DNA of 23,946 bases, taken from Lachnospiraceae bacterium (GTDB lineage Bacteria > Bacillota > Clostridia > Lachnospirales > Lachnospiraceae). The translations under genes were made by a program, and so were the position numbers. The DNA is taken from NCBI GenBank assembly GCA_009774615.1, contig VSOC01000044.1:1824-25769 (forward strand). Direction: 5' to 3'. The stretch's first letter is position 1. Every line of letters starts with the position of its first letter. The notes beneath the pieces are model-generated. The model worked only from the letters and a program-made list of their open reading frames with translations. It ran no database searches and was not told the origin of the DNA. Positions 1 to 7,550 of the stretch are shown here, in pieces.

Positions 1-254
1 TGTTCTGCGTTTTCTCTTACCTGCTCTGCCTTTTCCTTCACTCCAGCCCAAATTTTTACCAAAAACTCCCGCTCACTCACCTTCTCCGACAAAGAATCTA
101 ATCCCTTATGCAATGCTAACTTCTTTAAATTCTGCACAGCAATTTCATTATCAACCACTACCTCTACAACACTACCTGGTTCTGCTTTTTCCAATGCCTT
201 TTTCGCCTCGATTACCGGAAGCGGACACTGTTTTCCACGTTCGTCTAACCGCAT
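1..254 (-). CDS. yedF: YedF, selenium-metabolism sulfurtransferase-like protein (partial, N-terminal 84 codons)
   Basis: The minus-strand frame beginning at the ATG at 254-252 is open to the window edge and translates as MRLDERGKQCPLPVIEAKKA followed by more residues. The CPLP motif at residues 10-13 is the active-site signature of TusA/SirA-type sulfur or selenium carriers. Clostridial YedF proteins have this N-terminal TusA-like domain plus a C-terminal DsrE-like half; the latter would lie outside the window. An AAAGGGA ribosome binding site lies about 10 nt upstream. The gene follows selD in the same direction, which fits the role proposed for YedF in supplying labile selenium to molybdenum hydroxylases. 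No in-frame stop is seen in the visible part. The alternative is a stand-alone TusA-like carrier, which the window edge does not allow me to exclude. Confidence 0.8.
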   Translation of the reverse strand, partial: MRLDERGKQCPLPVIEAKKALEKAEPGSVVEVVVDNEIAVQNLKKLALHKGLDSLSEKVSEREFLVKIWAGVKEKAEQVRENAE

Positions 255-365
255 TGTTTCATCATCCCTTTCTGTATTTTTTCTTTATTATTGATTATTT
301 TTTGTTCTCCCTGTCCACCTACAAACCCAAAAAGAGAGCCGCAATCTCCACAAGCACTTCCACAA

Positions 366-477
366 TAAACCATCCTACGCCCACAATCAGCCGTACCGCC
401 GCAGATGAAAATCTGCTGGGCGCACTTGGAATACCTGAATTGAATCGCCTAATCGGCGATGGGCTTTCATAGTAAAT
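366..477 (+). repeat. Dispersed ~112-nt structured element, copy 1
   Basis: This spacer segment between selD and yedF aligns over its whole length with 18440-18552. Both copies begin with TAAACC, have CGCCCACAA at 378-386, then 25 variable bases, then a 28-nt block (412-439) identical in both copies. A 6-bp hairpin follows (ATCGCC at 444-449, loop TAATC, GGCGAT at 455-460), and the copy ends in GTAAAT. The hairpin differs from copy 2 by two compensatory pair changes. GGGCG at 418-422 can pair with CGCCC at 378-382. It is antisense to the flanking selD and yedF genes. The rest of the 255-514 spacer shows no convincing gene. Confidence 0.75.
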
Positions 478-514
478 CTCATCCTGCACCCTCCTTCACA
501 CAAAAGCACGGTTA

Positions 515-1540
515 CTACCGCACAAAAACACTTTTCTCCTTCTTCTTCACCACTCTCCCCACAATCCCGCAGGGCAGCCCCAGCTTTTTAAGTTCTTCCA
601 ATGCCTTCTCCCCGTCTTCTGCAGCCATACTCACCAAAAGTCCGCCCGAGGTCTGTGCATCATATAAAATTTCTTCCATAGCAAAACTGCAGTCCTCAAA
701 TACCACCTTATCCTGCACATGATTCCTGTTTCTCTGCCCTGCCGCCGTCAGGTAAAATTCCTCCACATACGCCGGACACTCGGGGATAAACGGAACCTTA
801 TCCTTATCAATCTCCGCGCTGAAATCATCCCCCAGCATCTCACACAAATGCACCAAAAATCCAAATCCCGTCACATCCGTACACCCATGCGTCCGATACT
901 TCCTTACAATTTCCGACGCATATTTATTCAACGTCGTCATCGACTTCACCGCCAGCGCCATGGCCTCCTTCGACGCCTCCCCAACCCGCGAAGCCGTACA
1001 GACAATGCCCACGCCCAGGGGTTTCGTCAATAAAAGCACATCCCCCTCTTTACAACTGTTATTGGCAAAAATCTTATCGGGATGAATTACCCCCGTCACC
1101 GAAAGCCCATACTTTACATCCTGGTCTGCGATAGAATGCCCGCCAGCCAGCACCCCCCCGGCTTCCCGCACCTTCTCGCTTCCTCCTAAAAGAATCTGCC
1201 CTAAAATATTCAAATCCATACGCTCGGGAAAGCAGACAATATTCAGCGCCGTCTTTACTTCGCCCCCCATAGCATAAATATCACTGAGTGCATTTGCCGC
1301 CGCTATCTGCCCAAAAGTATAGGGATCCTCCACCATCGGCGGAAAAAAATCCAGAGTCTGCACAATTGCCAAATCCTCACGCAGCCGATACACCGCCGCA
1401 TCATCCGAATGGTCAAAACCAATCAGCAGGTTTGGGTCCTCGGCCTTGGGAAGCTTACCCAGCACCCGGTTCAATGCCCCCGGCCCAAGCTTCGCCGTAC
1501 AGCCCCCGCCTTTACAAAAAACAATCTTCTCCTCTTCCAA
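515..1540 (-). CDS. selD: Selenide, water dikinase (selenophosphate synthetase) SelD
   Basis: SelD makes selenophosphate from selenide and ATP. The 341-residue product has the usual family length. Near the N-terminus it carries GGGCTAKLGPG with the catalytic cysteine at residue 14 (Cys rather than selenocysteine) and the paired lysine at 17. This is followed by the AIRS-type ATP-binding core with AAANALSDIYAMGG and GGHSI. The start is a TTG at 1540, chosen because an AGGAGG lies 7 nt upstream and no better start exists. It sits 74 nt after the TusA-like gene in a selenium-handling group with yedE and yedF. No selA, selB or tRNA-Sec gene is visible, so here it may feed the labile selenium cofactor of the nearby xanthine dehydrogenase; that last point is inference. 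Confidence 0.96.
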   Translation of the reverse strand: MEEEKIVFCKGGGCTAKLGPGALNRVLGKLPKAEDPNLLIGFDHSDDAAVYRLREDLAIVQTLDFFPPMVEDPYTFGQIAAANALSDIYAMGGEVKTALNIVCFPERMDLNILGQILLGGSEKVREAGGVLAGGHSIADQDVKYGLSVTGVIHPDKIFANNSCKEGDVLLLTKPLGVGIVCTASRVGEASKEAMALAVKSMTTLNKYASEIVRKYRTHGCTDVTGFGFLVHLCEMLGDDFSAEIDKDKVPFIPECPAYVEEFYLTAAGQRNRNHVQDKVVFEDCSFAMEEILYDAQTSGGLLVSMAAEDGEKALEELKKLGLPCGIVGRVVKKKEKSVFVR

Positions 1541-1614
1541 AATCTTTCCTCCTGTCGTTTTGCTTCAATTCCATGATACCACAGACTGCTCCGCACTTTG
1601 TACTCCTGCAATCA

Positions 1615-1818
1615 TTATGATATCACAATTTCATAATTCTTTCCATTTTCTTTTACGGAAACCTTTCGTCCCTCCGTCTGCGCCAGCTTCACCAAATTAT
1701 CCCGGGTATGCGCCGCATCCGAGAGAATAACCAGTTCCTCCCCCGGTGCCTCATCCATTGCATCCATCACCATCAGTACCGGTTCCGGGCAGGAAAGCCC
1801 TCTTACATCAATCTTCAT
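1615..1818 (-). CDS. TusA/SirA-like small sulfur/selenium carrier
   Basis: This 67-residue protein starts MKIDVRGLSCPEPVLMVMDA. The CPEP motif (Cys10) is the carrier cysteine of the TusA/SirA family, and the length and beta-alpha-beta pattern fit a single TusA domain. Its ATG overlaps the yedE stop codon as ATGA at 1815-1818, so the two are probably translationally coupled. In such gene groups the TusA-like partner is thought to accept sulfur or selenium from the YedE membrane protein, which would make it a cytoplasmic selenium carrier delivering to SelD. The substrate (sulfur or selenium) cannot be decided from sequence; context favours selenium. Confidence 0.88.
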   Translation of the reverse strand: MKIDVRGLSCPEPVLMVMDAMDEAPGEELVILSDAAHTRDNLVKLAQTEGRKVSVKENGKNYEIVIS

Positions 1819-2873
1819 CTTCCGTTCCCCCTTTTCTCACGTTTACAGGTAAACCCTATTACAAATAACAGCAAAATACAAACCGCACAGGCAATCCGCC
1901 CCGCTCCCGTCGTTCCGTTTCCGCTCGAAGCCAGGCCGAAATTATGGCAGACCGCCGCGCCCACAAACATTCCAGCCACATAAACCGCAGAATCTCCCGA
2001 TCCCTGCCCGGCTAAAATCAGCTGTCTGAGCGGACACCCTCCGGCAAGAACCGCCGCAAAGCCAACCGCATACATCCCCAGCATATTCCAGAGATGTTCC
2101 GTGTGCGCCACCGGCTGTCCCGCAAAACTTAACACAAACTTTCCATTGACCAGATTATACACAAGCATCGTGACAAACAACGCGCCAATCACCGTCAGCA
2201 AATCAAAATTCTTCATCAAAATCACGTCCCTTATTCCCCCGGCAAAGCAGGTACGCGCTTTCTGGGCAATAGCGCCAAACACCAAGCCCCCGGCTAAAGA
2301 AAGCATCACCGGCGCATGCATACTCCCCGGCCCTTCCGTGCTTGCCGTAAAAATTCCCGTAGCAATACTGAGCACAAACAAAAGCGCCAAAATTCCCGGC
2401 AGAATGCAGCCCGAAACCTTCTGCGTATCATATGCCCGCCCCAGAGAAAATCCCTTCTTCAAAAAGAAACTCCCCGTAGCCGCCCCAAGAATAAAACCAA
2501 CCAAAGCAACATATGCATTCAAATCACCGCCAGCCATCCGAAGCACCATCCGAAGAGGGCACCCCAAAAACATCAAAGCCCCAATCATCGTTATTATCCC
2601 CAAAAGAAACCGAATCATCGGCGAGGACCCGCCCGTCGAACGATATTCCTTCGACACCAGAGAAATCACAAACGCACCAATCACCAGACCCGCAATCTCC
2701 GGCCGCATATACTGCACAATCGCCGCCTGATGAAACCGTGCTGCCCCAGCCATATCCCGTACAAAACAGGCAATACAAAACGCCATATTCCCCGGATTTC
2801 CAAAAAATGCCAGAATCGCTCCAATCGCTCCCAGCAAAACTCCCCAGACTGCTAACATCTTCTTCGTGTTCAT
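1815..2873 (-). CDS. yedE: YedE/YeeE-family membrane protein, putative selenium transporter
   Basis: A 352-residue polytopic membrane protein of the YeeE/YedE (sulfur-transport domain) family, in the selenium-associated YedE group. Hydrophobic helices run through the length. Family cysteine motifs are visible: GCPLRMVLRMAGGD in the first half, ARTCFAGGIRD in the middle and GGCPLRQLILAGQGSGD in the second half, giving the internal duplication typical of this fold. I start at the ATG at 2873 (MNTKKMLAVWG), which has AGAGG about 6 nt upstream and leads straight into the first helix. Upstream in-frame starts up to 2927 would add a hydrophilic tail of 18 residues. The next gene overlaps its stop. 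The proposed role is import of a selenium or sulfur species for the TusA-like carrier and SelD; transport itself is inferred from the family. Confidence 0.9.
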   Translation of the reverse strand: MNTKKMLAVWGVLLGAIGAILAFFGNPGNMAFCIACFVRDMAGAARFHQAAIVQYMRPEIAGLVIGAFVISLVSKEYRSTGGSSPMIRFLLGIITMIGALMFLGCPLRMVLRMAGGDLNAYVALVGFILGAATGSFFLKKGFSLGRAYDTQKVSGCILPGILALLFVLSIATGIFTASTEGPGSMHAPVMLSLAGGLVFGAIAQKARTCFAGGIRDVILMKNFDLLTVIGALFVTMLVYNLVNGKFVLSFAGQPVAHTEHLWNMLGMYAVGFAAVLAGGCPLRQLILAGQGSGDSAVYVAGMFVGAAVCHNFGLASSGNGTTGAGRIACAVCILLLFVIGFTCKREKRGNGR

Positions 2874-2935
2874 AAAAAACCTCTCTTTCGTTCTTTCCAT
2901 CATCAAATGATCCTTGCCATACAGCAAAACGACAT

Positions 2936-2959
2936 CGTTATATTTTTAAAAACATAACG
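2936..2959. promoter_or_regulatory. 24-bp near-palindrome upstream of yedE
   Basis: CGTTAT at the left end and ATAACG at the right end bound an A/T core. The two 12-bp halves match at 11 positions. It lies 63-86 nt upstream of the chosen yedE start, where a promoter or operator would be expected, and TATAAC on the minus strand could serve as a -10 within it. No convincing -35 was seen. The remaining spacer to hydA (2960-3113) shows only a short direct repeat of CCGCAGCAAA. Confidence 0.35.
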
Positions 2960-3113
2960 CTCGTATAAGTCTGCTGCGAACCTGACATCTGCAAATCCAG
3001 ACACCAACTCCGCAGCAAAGCCGCAGCAAAACCACACGGCAAAGACTCCTGTTCCTGTCAGGCGCATCTAAGCAAACCCAACGCAAATCTCTTTAGAATC
3101 AGCCAACATTGCC

Positions 3114-4481
3114 CTACAGACTATACTTCCCTCGGACAACATACTGCCCCGTCAATTCCTTCAGCACCTTCCCGTTCTCCATCACCTTTTCCCCCCGCAG
3201 ATACACCTGCGCAATCTTTCCCTGGACGTTCAGCCCCTCAAACGGCGCATAATCCACATTCTGCAGCTGCTCGTCTGCCCGGATTACTCCCGAAGCCTCC
3301 GGATCAATCACCACAATATCCGCATCGCTTCCCTCGGCAATCACCCCCTTTTTCGGATACATCCCAAACAGCTTTGCCGGGTTTTCCGAAAGCAGTCTGC
3401 ACATTTCACTCTCTGTAATCCTGCCCTTCTTCACCCCTTCGCTGTACAATAAAATCCCCCTCGTTTCCACGCCGGGCATCCCGCCGGGAATCTTTCGGAA
3501 ATCCTCCTGTCCAAGCTCTTTTTGTTTGGTCGTAAAGCTGCAGTGATCCGTAGAAATAATTTGAATCTGCCCCTCTTTAACCGCATTCCAAAGCACATCT
3601 GCATCTTCTTTTCGGCGCAGCGGCGGAGCAATCACATACTTTGCCCCCTCGAATCCCGGCAGCTCATACAATTCCTTATTCATCAGCAAATACTGCGGAC
3701 AGGTTTCCGCAAAAACCTGCTGCCCTCTCTCCCGCGCCGTCAGGATTTCCTTCAATCCCTCCTCGCAGGTAAGGTGTACCACAAGCACCGGCGCATTGGC
3801 AATCTGTGCCAGCCTTAAAAGCCTCTGCACGGCTTCTGCCTCTGCCTCTGCCGGTCGGGTGAGCGGATGGCTGAAAACGCCCATCTTCCCGGCAGCAACC
3901 GCTTCCTCCTGAAGCGCCGCAATCACGCCGCTGTTCTCGCAATGCACCCCGGCAATCCCTCCGATTTCTTTCAGCCGTTTTAAAATCTCATAAATCGTCT
4001 TGTCATCCACCTGGGTATCATAGGTCATGTACAGCTTAAACGAAGTAACCCCCTCGTCCATCATCCTCTCAAGTTCACGGCTTATCTCCGGATTCCATTC
4101 CGTAACCGACATATGAAACCCATAATCACAGGAACACTTTCCATCCGCCTTCTTATGCCAGTTCTCCAAGCCTTCCGTCAAAGTTTCCCCCGGATACTGC
4201 GTCGCAAAATCCACAATCGTCGTCGTCCCGCCTGCAAGCGCAGCCCTCGTCCCCGTATAGAAATCATCTGCCGTCACCGTCCCTGCCACATGCAGATCAA
4301 AATGTGTATGCCCGTCAATAAATCCAGGAAAAAGAAGCTTACCCTCCACATCGACAATATTATCATTGCCCAAATGCAAGTTTTTTCCCACTTCAATAAT
4401 CTTTTCCCCTTCAATACGAACATCCATCTCCACTACGCCGTCAGAAGAAACAACACGTCCCCCTTTAAGCAAAATTCCCAT
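3114..4481 (-). CDS. hydA: Dihydropyrimidinase / D-hydantoinase family cyclic amidohydrolase
   Basis: A 455-residue amidohydrolase of full family length that hydrolyses cyclic ureide or amide rings. All six metal-site residues of the D-hydantoinase family are visible: His58 and His60 in GHTHFD, the carboxylated lysine Lys149 in TSFKLYMTYD, His180 in GVHCENSG, His236 in VVHLTCEEGL and Asp312 in ISTDHCSF. The start at 4481 (ATG, MGILLKGG) is chosen because GGAGG lies 7 nt upstream; the in-frame GTG at 4487 would be too close to it. It is downstream of xanthine dehydrogenase on the same strand, separated by a purine-rich repetitive spacer. In purine-degrading gene clusters this enzyme is expected to open a ureide or pyrimidinone intermediate after purine ring cleavage; the exact substrate is not determined by sequence. 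Confidence 0.94.
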   Translation of the reverse strand: MGILLKGGRVVSSDGVVEMDVRIEGEKIIEVGKNLHLGNDNIVDVEGKLLFPGFIDGHTHFDLHVAGTVTADDFYTGTRAALAGGTTTIVDFATQYPGETLTEGLENWHKKADGKCSCDYGFHMSVTEWNPEISRELERMMDEGVTSFKLYMTYDTQVDDKTIYEILKRLKEIGGIAGVHCENSGVIAALQEEAVAAGKMGVFSHPLTRPAEAEAEAVQRLLRLAQIANAPVLVVHLTCEEGLKEILTARERGQQVFAETCPQYLLMNKELYELPGFEGAKYVIAPPLRRKEDADVLWNAVKEGQIQIISTDHCSFTTKQKELGQEDFRKIPGGMPGVETRGILLYSEGVKKGRITESEMCRLLSENPAKLFGMYPKKGVIAEGSDADIVVIDPEASGVIRADEQLQNVDYAPFEGLNVQGKIAQVYLRGEKVMENGKVLKELTGQYVVRGKYSL

Positions 4482-4505
4482 CCGCACACCTCCCTTAAAA
4501 AAATT

Positions 4506-4621
4506 TCCTCTGTTTCACTATCTCGTTACTTCGCTGTTCCCCTGCTTCACTATCTCTTTGCTTCACTGTTCCTCTATTTCACTATCTCTTTACTTCTCTA
4601 TCCTTCTGCTTCTCTATCTCT
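4506..4621. repeat. Degenerate tandem repeat tract in the hydA-xdh spacer
   Basis: On the plus strand the spacer is made of imperfect units of about 15-17 nt of the type TTCACTATCTCTTTRCTTC and TTCACTGTTCCYCTRCTTC, alternating with a longer period near 32 nt. Transcribed from the minus strand the tract is almost purely purine-rich (GAAGNAAAGAGATAGTGAA). All minus-strand frames contain stops, and no hairpin is evident. It occupies nearly all of the gap between the xdh stop and the hydA ribosome binding site. Confidence 0.65.
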
Positions 4622-4637
4622 CCATCACAATATTTCT

Positions 4638-7244
4638 CTACTTCTTCTTCGCATACGGCGTCCCTGCTAACGGCAGTTCGGTCTGAAACTCTCCATTCCA
4701 CCGATAATATGCCCCCTGCACCGCCGGAGCCGTAGGAATCGAGGTGATTTCTCCAACGCCAATCGCCCCATAAGCCACAGGAACGCCCTTCTTCTCCACA
4801 ATCAGGCTCTTTACATCCGGTGTCTTATCCGCCCTGAACAGACCCAGTGTCCCAAACTTTGCCGTAGGCACACACTCTTTAAGCGGATATTGTTCCGTCA
4901 ATGCATAGCCCAAGCCCATGATTACGCCGCCTTCAATCTGACCCTCGACGCTCTTAGGATTCACTGCCTTACCCACATCGTGCGCTGCCACAAGCTCCTT
5001 CACTGTCCCGTCCTCATTTAAAATACAAACCTGCGTCGCATAGCCGTAAGCCACATGCGATACCGGATTGGGCACAGGCGTTCCCATCTTATCGGTCTTT
5101 GCCAGATACTCGGCGTAAAACTCCCTGCCCTCAAGCTTTGCCCAGTCGCCGCCTGCATCGTTAAGCGCAGCCGCAATATCCGCAGCCGCCCTTCTCGCCG
5201 CCTCACCGGTAACCAAGGTCTGCCGTGACCCGGAAGTTGTCCCGGAATCCGGTGCCTTACCCGTATTCGGCTGATGATAGACCACGCGATCCAGACCTTC
5301 GTTAAGTGTTTCACAAACCACCTGTACAAGAACGGTTCCTAACCCCTGACCAATACAGGAAGCTCCCGCATGAATATGCACCTTCCCGTCCTCAACCACA
5401 AGCCGCACCCGTCCCGTATCCGGAAGCCCTACGCCCACACCGGCATTCTTCATCGCACAGGCAATCCCCGCATACGGGCTGCTCTCATAAATCTCCTTCA
5501 CCTGCTCCAGAGTTTCCGCAAGCCCCGTTGAATCATCGGCAATCTGCCCGTTCGGAAGCACCTGCCCCGGTCGAATTGCATTGCGGTAGCGGATCTCCCA
5601 CGGTGAAATCCCCACCATCTCTGCCAATAAATTAATATTACACTCCGTAGCAAAACAGGTCTGCGTTACCCCAAACCCGCGGAATGCTCCCGCCGGCGGA
5701 TTATTCGTATACACGGCTGTCCCGTCAATATCCACCACCTGGTAATTATACGGTCCTGCCGCATGGGTACAGGCTCTCTGCAGCACCGGTCCGCCCAGGG
5801 AAGCATAAGCCCCCGTATCCGAAACCACAACTGCCTTCATTGCCGTAAGCATCCCGTTCTCATCACAGGCGGTCGTCATATCAATGCTCATCGGATGGCG
5901 CTTGGGATGGATTAAAAGACTTTCCTTCCTGGTCAGCCTGCACTTCACCGTGCGCTTGGTCAAATGCGCAATCAATGCCGCATGATGCTGCACCGTCACA
6001 TCCTCCTTGCCGCCAAAGCCGCCGCCGACCAGCTTATTCTCCACAATCACCTTCTCCGGCGCAAGCCCTAAAAGAATCGAAGTTTCATGCCGTGTATCAT
6101 ACGTCCCCTGATCCGTGGAATAAATAAACACCCCATCCTCAAACGGAAATGCAATCGCTGCCTCCGGCTCTAAAAATGCATGTTCCGTCCACGGTGTTTC
6201 ATAATGCCGCGTCACCTTAAACTTAGAATTGGCAATCACCTCATCCGCATTGCCCCGGACAAGATGCTCATGGCTTAAAATATTTCCGCCCTCATGCAGA
6301 TGCGGCGCACCCTCAGCCAGACTGTCCGCCGGGCAGGTCATCGGCGTTAAAACCTCATAGTCCACCTTCACCAGCGCCTTCGCCTGCTCCAAAATCTCCG
6401 GTGTTTCCGCTGCCACAATCGCAATCGCATCCCCCAGATACCGCGTAATATCGCCCACGGCAATCATGGTATCCCAGTCCTGCTTTAAATGCCCCACCTT
6501 ATTCTTCCCCGGAACATCCTCTGCCGTCAGCACGCAGACCACGCCCGGAAGTTTCTTTGCCTCCTCGGTGTGAATGGCAAGCACCTTCGCCCTGGGATAC
6601 TGGCTGCGGACAGCACTTCCGTAAATCATATCGGGCAATTCCACATCGTCCACATATTCGCCCGTCCCCAGAACCTTGCCTTCCACATCAATCCGGTGAA
6701 TTGCATCTCCCACCAGAATTTTTCCGTCCTTCCCCGGCGCATCCCCCGAAAGATTCTGCTTTTCCAAATCCGCCAAAGAAAGATTCTCCCGCAGAATCCT
6801 TGCTGCCAGTTCAATTCCGTCAATAATCTTCTTATACCCCGTACAGCGGCAGAAATTATTGCGTATTGCGTGGACAATCTCCACCCGACTTGGGTTCGGA
6901 TTCACATCCAAAAGCCCCTTGGCGCAAATCACCATTCCGGGAATACAAAACCCGCACTGCACGGCCCCAGCCTCGCCAAAGGCATAGACATACACATCCT
7001 TTTCCCTCTGGCTGAACCCTTCAACCGTCAAAATATGCTTTCCTTCCAGCCTGCTCATCTTCTGCACACAGGCTTTCGTCGCCTTCCCGTCCACCAAAAC
7101 CGTACACGTCCCGCAGGCACCCTCGCTGCACCCGTCCTTTACCGACTTGCACTTGCAGTCCTTCCGCAAAACATCCATCAGCTTCCGCTCCGGATCGACA
7201 AGCATTTCCTTCCCATTAATCCAAACCTTACAATAAAAGCTCAT
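4638..7244 (-). CDS. xdh: Selenium-dependent xanthine dehydrogenase (fused Fe-S and molybdopterin subunits)
   Basis: This 868-residue molybdenum hydroxylase oxidises purines such as hypoxanthine/xanthine or runs the reverse reaction. Residues 1-155 form the two-[2Fe-2S] domain, with Cys39, Cys44, Cys47 and Cys59 in the plant-type cluster and Cys97, Cys100, Cys132 and Cys134 in the second (CGFC and CRC). From about residue 175 it is the molybdopterin-binding part, with VGGGFGGKED, PPAGAFRGFGVTQ, GASCIGQGLGT and a catalytic-glutamate motif GVGEITSIPTAP near residue 832. There is no FAD domain, which is the layout of the selenium-dependent XDH family (YgfN-like). The enzyme itself contains no selenocysteine; selenium would be a labile cofactor ligand. 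The ATG at 7244 has GGAGG 6 nt upstream, inside the end of the DUF3343 gene, which it overlaps by 17 nt. Confidence 0.94.
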   Translation of the reverse strand: MSFYCKVWINGKEMLVDPERKLMDVLRKDCKCKSVKDGCSEGACGTCTVLVDGKATKACVQKMSRLEGKHILTVEGFSQREKDVYVYAFGEAGAVQCGFCIPGMVICAKGLLDVNPNPSRVEIVHAIRNNFCRCTGYKKIIDGIELAARILRENLSLADLEKQNLSGDAPGKDGKILVGDAIHRIDVEGKVLGTGEYVDDVELPDMIYGSAVRSQYPRAKVLAIHTEEAKKLPGVVCVLTAEDVPGKNKVGHLKQDWDTMIAVGDITRYLGDAIAIVAAETPEILEQAKALVKVDYEVLTPMTCPADSLAEGAPHLHEGGNILSHEHLVRGNADEVIANSKFKVTRHYETPWTEHAFLEPEAAIAFPFEDGVFIYSTDQGTYDTRHETSILLGLAPEKVIVENKLVGGGFGGKEDVTVQHHAALIAHLTKRTVKCRLTRKESLLIHPKRHPMSIDMTTACDENGMLTAMKAVVVSDTGAYASLGGPVLQRACTHAAGPYNYQVVDIDGTAVYTNNPPAGAFRGFGVTQTCFATECNINLLAEMVGISPWEIRYRNAIRPGQVLPNGQIADDSTGLAETLEQVKEIYESSPYAGIACAMKNAGVGVGLPDTGRVRLVVEDGKVHIHAGASCIGQGLGTVLVQVVCETLNEGLDRVVYHQPNTGKAPDSGTTSGSRQTLVTGEAARRAAADIAAALNDAGGDWAKLEGREFYAEYLAKTDKMGTPVPNPVSHVAYGYATQVCILNEDGTVKELVAAHDVGKAVNPKSVEGQIEGGVIMGLGYALTEQYPLKECVPTAKFGTLGLFRADKTPDVKSLIVEKKGVPVAYGAIGVGEITSIPTAPAVQGAYYRWNGEFQTELPLAGTPYAKKK

Positions 7245-7467
7245 ACAAACCCTCCACTTCTATCTCCTTTGCCGCAATCAACAGTTCCAGCTCCAATCGA
7301 CATTCAACCGGAGCACTCCAGGCCATCCCGCATCCCGCAGAAATCTGCCGCGGAACAGGGATCAGCCTTCCTGCCAATCCCTGCTCCCTGCAAAACTGCT
7401 CCATCATTATAGCCTGTGTTGTCGTAGGAAAAGCAATCACCACCTTTTCCGTTTTCTGCCTTGCCAT
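7228..7467 (-). CDS. DUF3343 domain protein, putative Se/S carrier-like
   Basis: A 79-residue protein (MARQKTEKVVIAFPTTTQAI and onward) with the VPRQISAGCGMAWS motif around residues 38-51 that marks the DUF3343 family. Members are repeatedly found beside selenium-handling genes and have been suggested to carry sulfur or selenium. Cys46 is the obvious candidate for carrying the atom. Its last 17 nt overlap the start of xdh in another frame and contain the xdh ribosome binding site, so translation of the two is probably coupled. An AAAGG lies about 11 nt before the ATG, a rather distant site, so the start is only moderately certain. The function is inferred from family and position; no reaction is proven. 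Confidence 0.85.
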   Translation of the reverse strand: MARQKTEKVVIAFPTTTQAIMMEQFCREQGLAGRLIPVPRQISAGCGMAWSAPVECRLELELLIAAKEIEVEGLYELLL

Positions 7468-7550
7468 ACAACCACAGCCTTTCTCTTTCCTTTATCCAGG
7501 AAAACACAATTTACTTCCCTGACCTTCATCCGGGAAATAAAGCCTTCCTC

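Noticed and set aside
387..482. A minus-strand ATG at 482 with a well-spaced GGAGG 7 nt upstream, running into UGA at codon 32 (possible selenoprotein in a selenium locus)
   Set aside because: Only three codons follow the UGA before a UAG, there is no convincing SECIS hairpin directly after it, and the frame lies inside the repeat element. The ribosome binding site may be a remnant of a gene disrupted by the element.
319..489. A minus-strand 56-codon frame (GTG start) with a hydrophobic C-terminus, between selD and yedF
   Set aside because: Most of it is the dispersed 112-nt element read as protein, and the GTG directly abuts the GGAGG with no spacing. The hydrophobic tail is not enough to call a gene.
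2101..2855. Plus-strand open frames opposite yedE
   Set aside because: Compositionally biased shadow frames of a membrane protein gene, with no ribosome binding site or recognisable motif.
2967..2990. Short match (AAGTCTGCTG) to the dispersed 112-nt element upstream of yedE
   Set aside because: Only 10 bases match and the flanking blocks and hairpin are absent, so it is probably chance.
3432..3631. Minus-strand 66-codon frame inside hydA
   Set aside because: It is an alternative frame of the hydantoinase coding region, with no independent start signal.
6489..7412. Long plus-strand open frame of 307 codons opposite xdh and the DUF3343 gene
   Set aside because: It is antisense to a strongly supported molybdenum hydroxylase, its translation has no family features, and it is rich in Pro/His/Arg as expected for a shadow frame.
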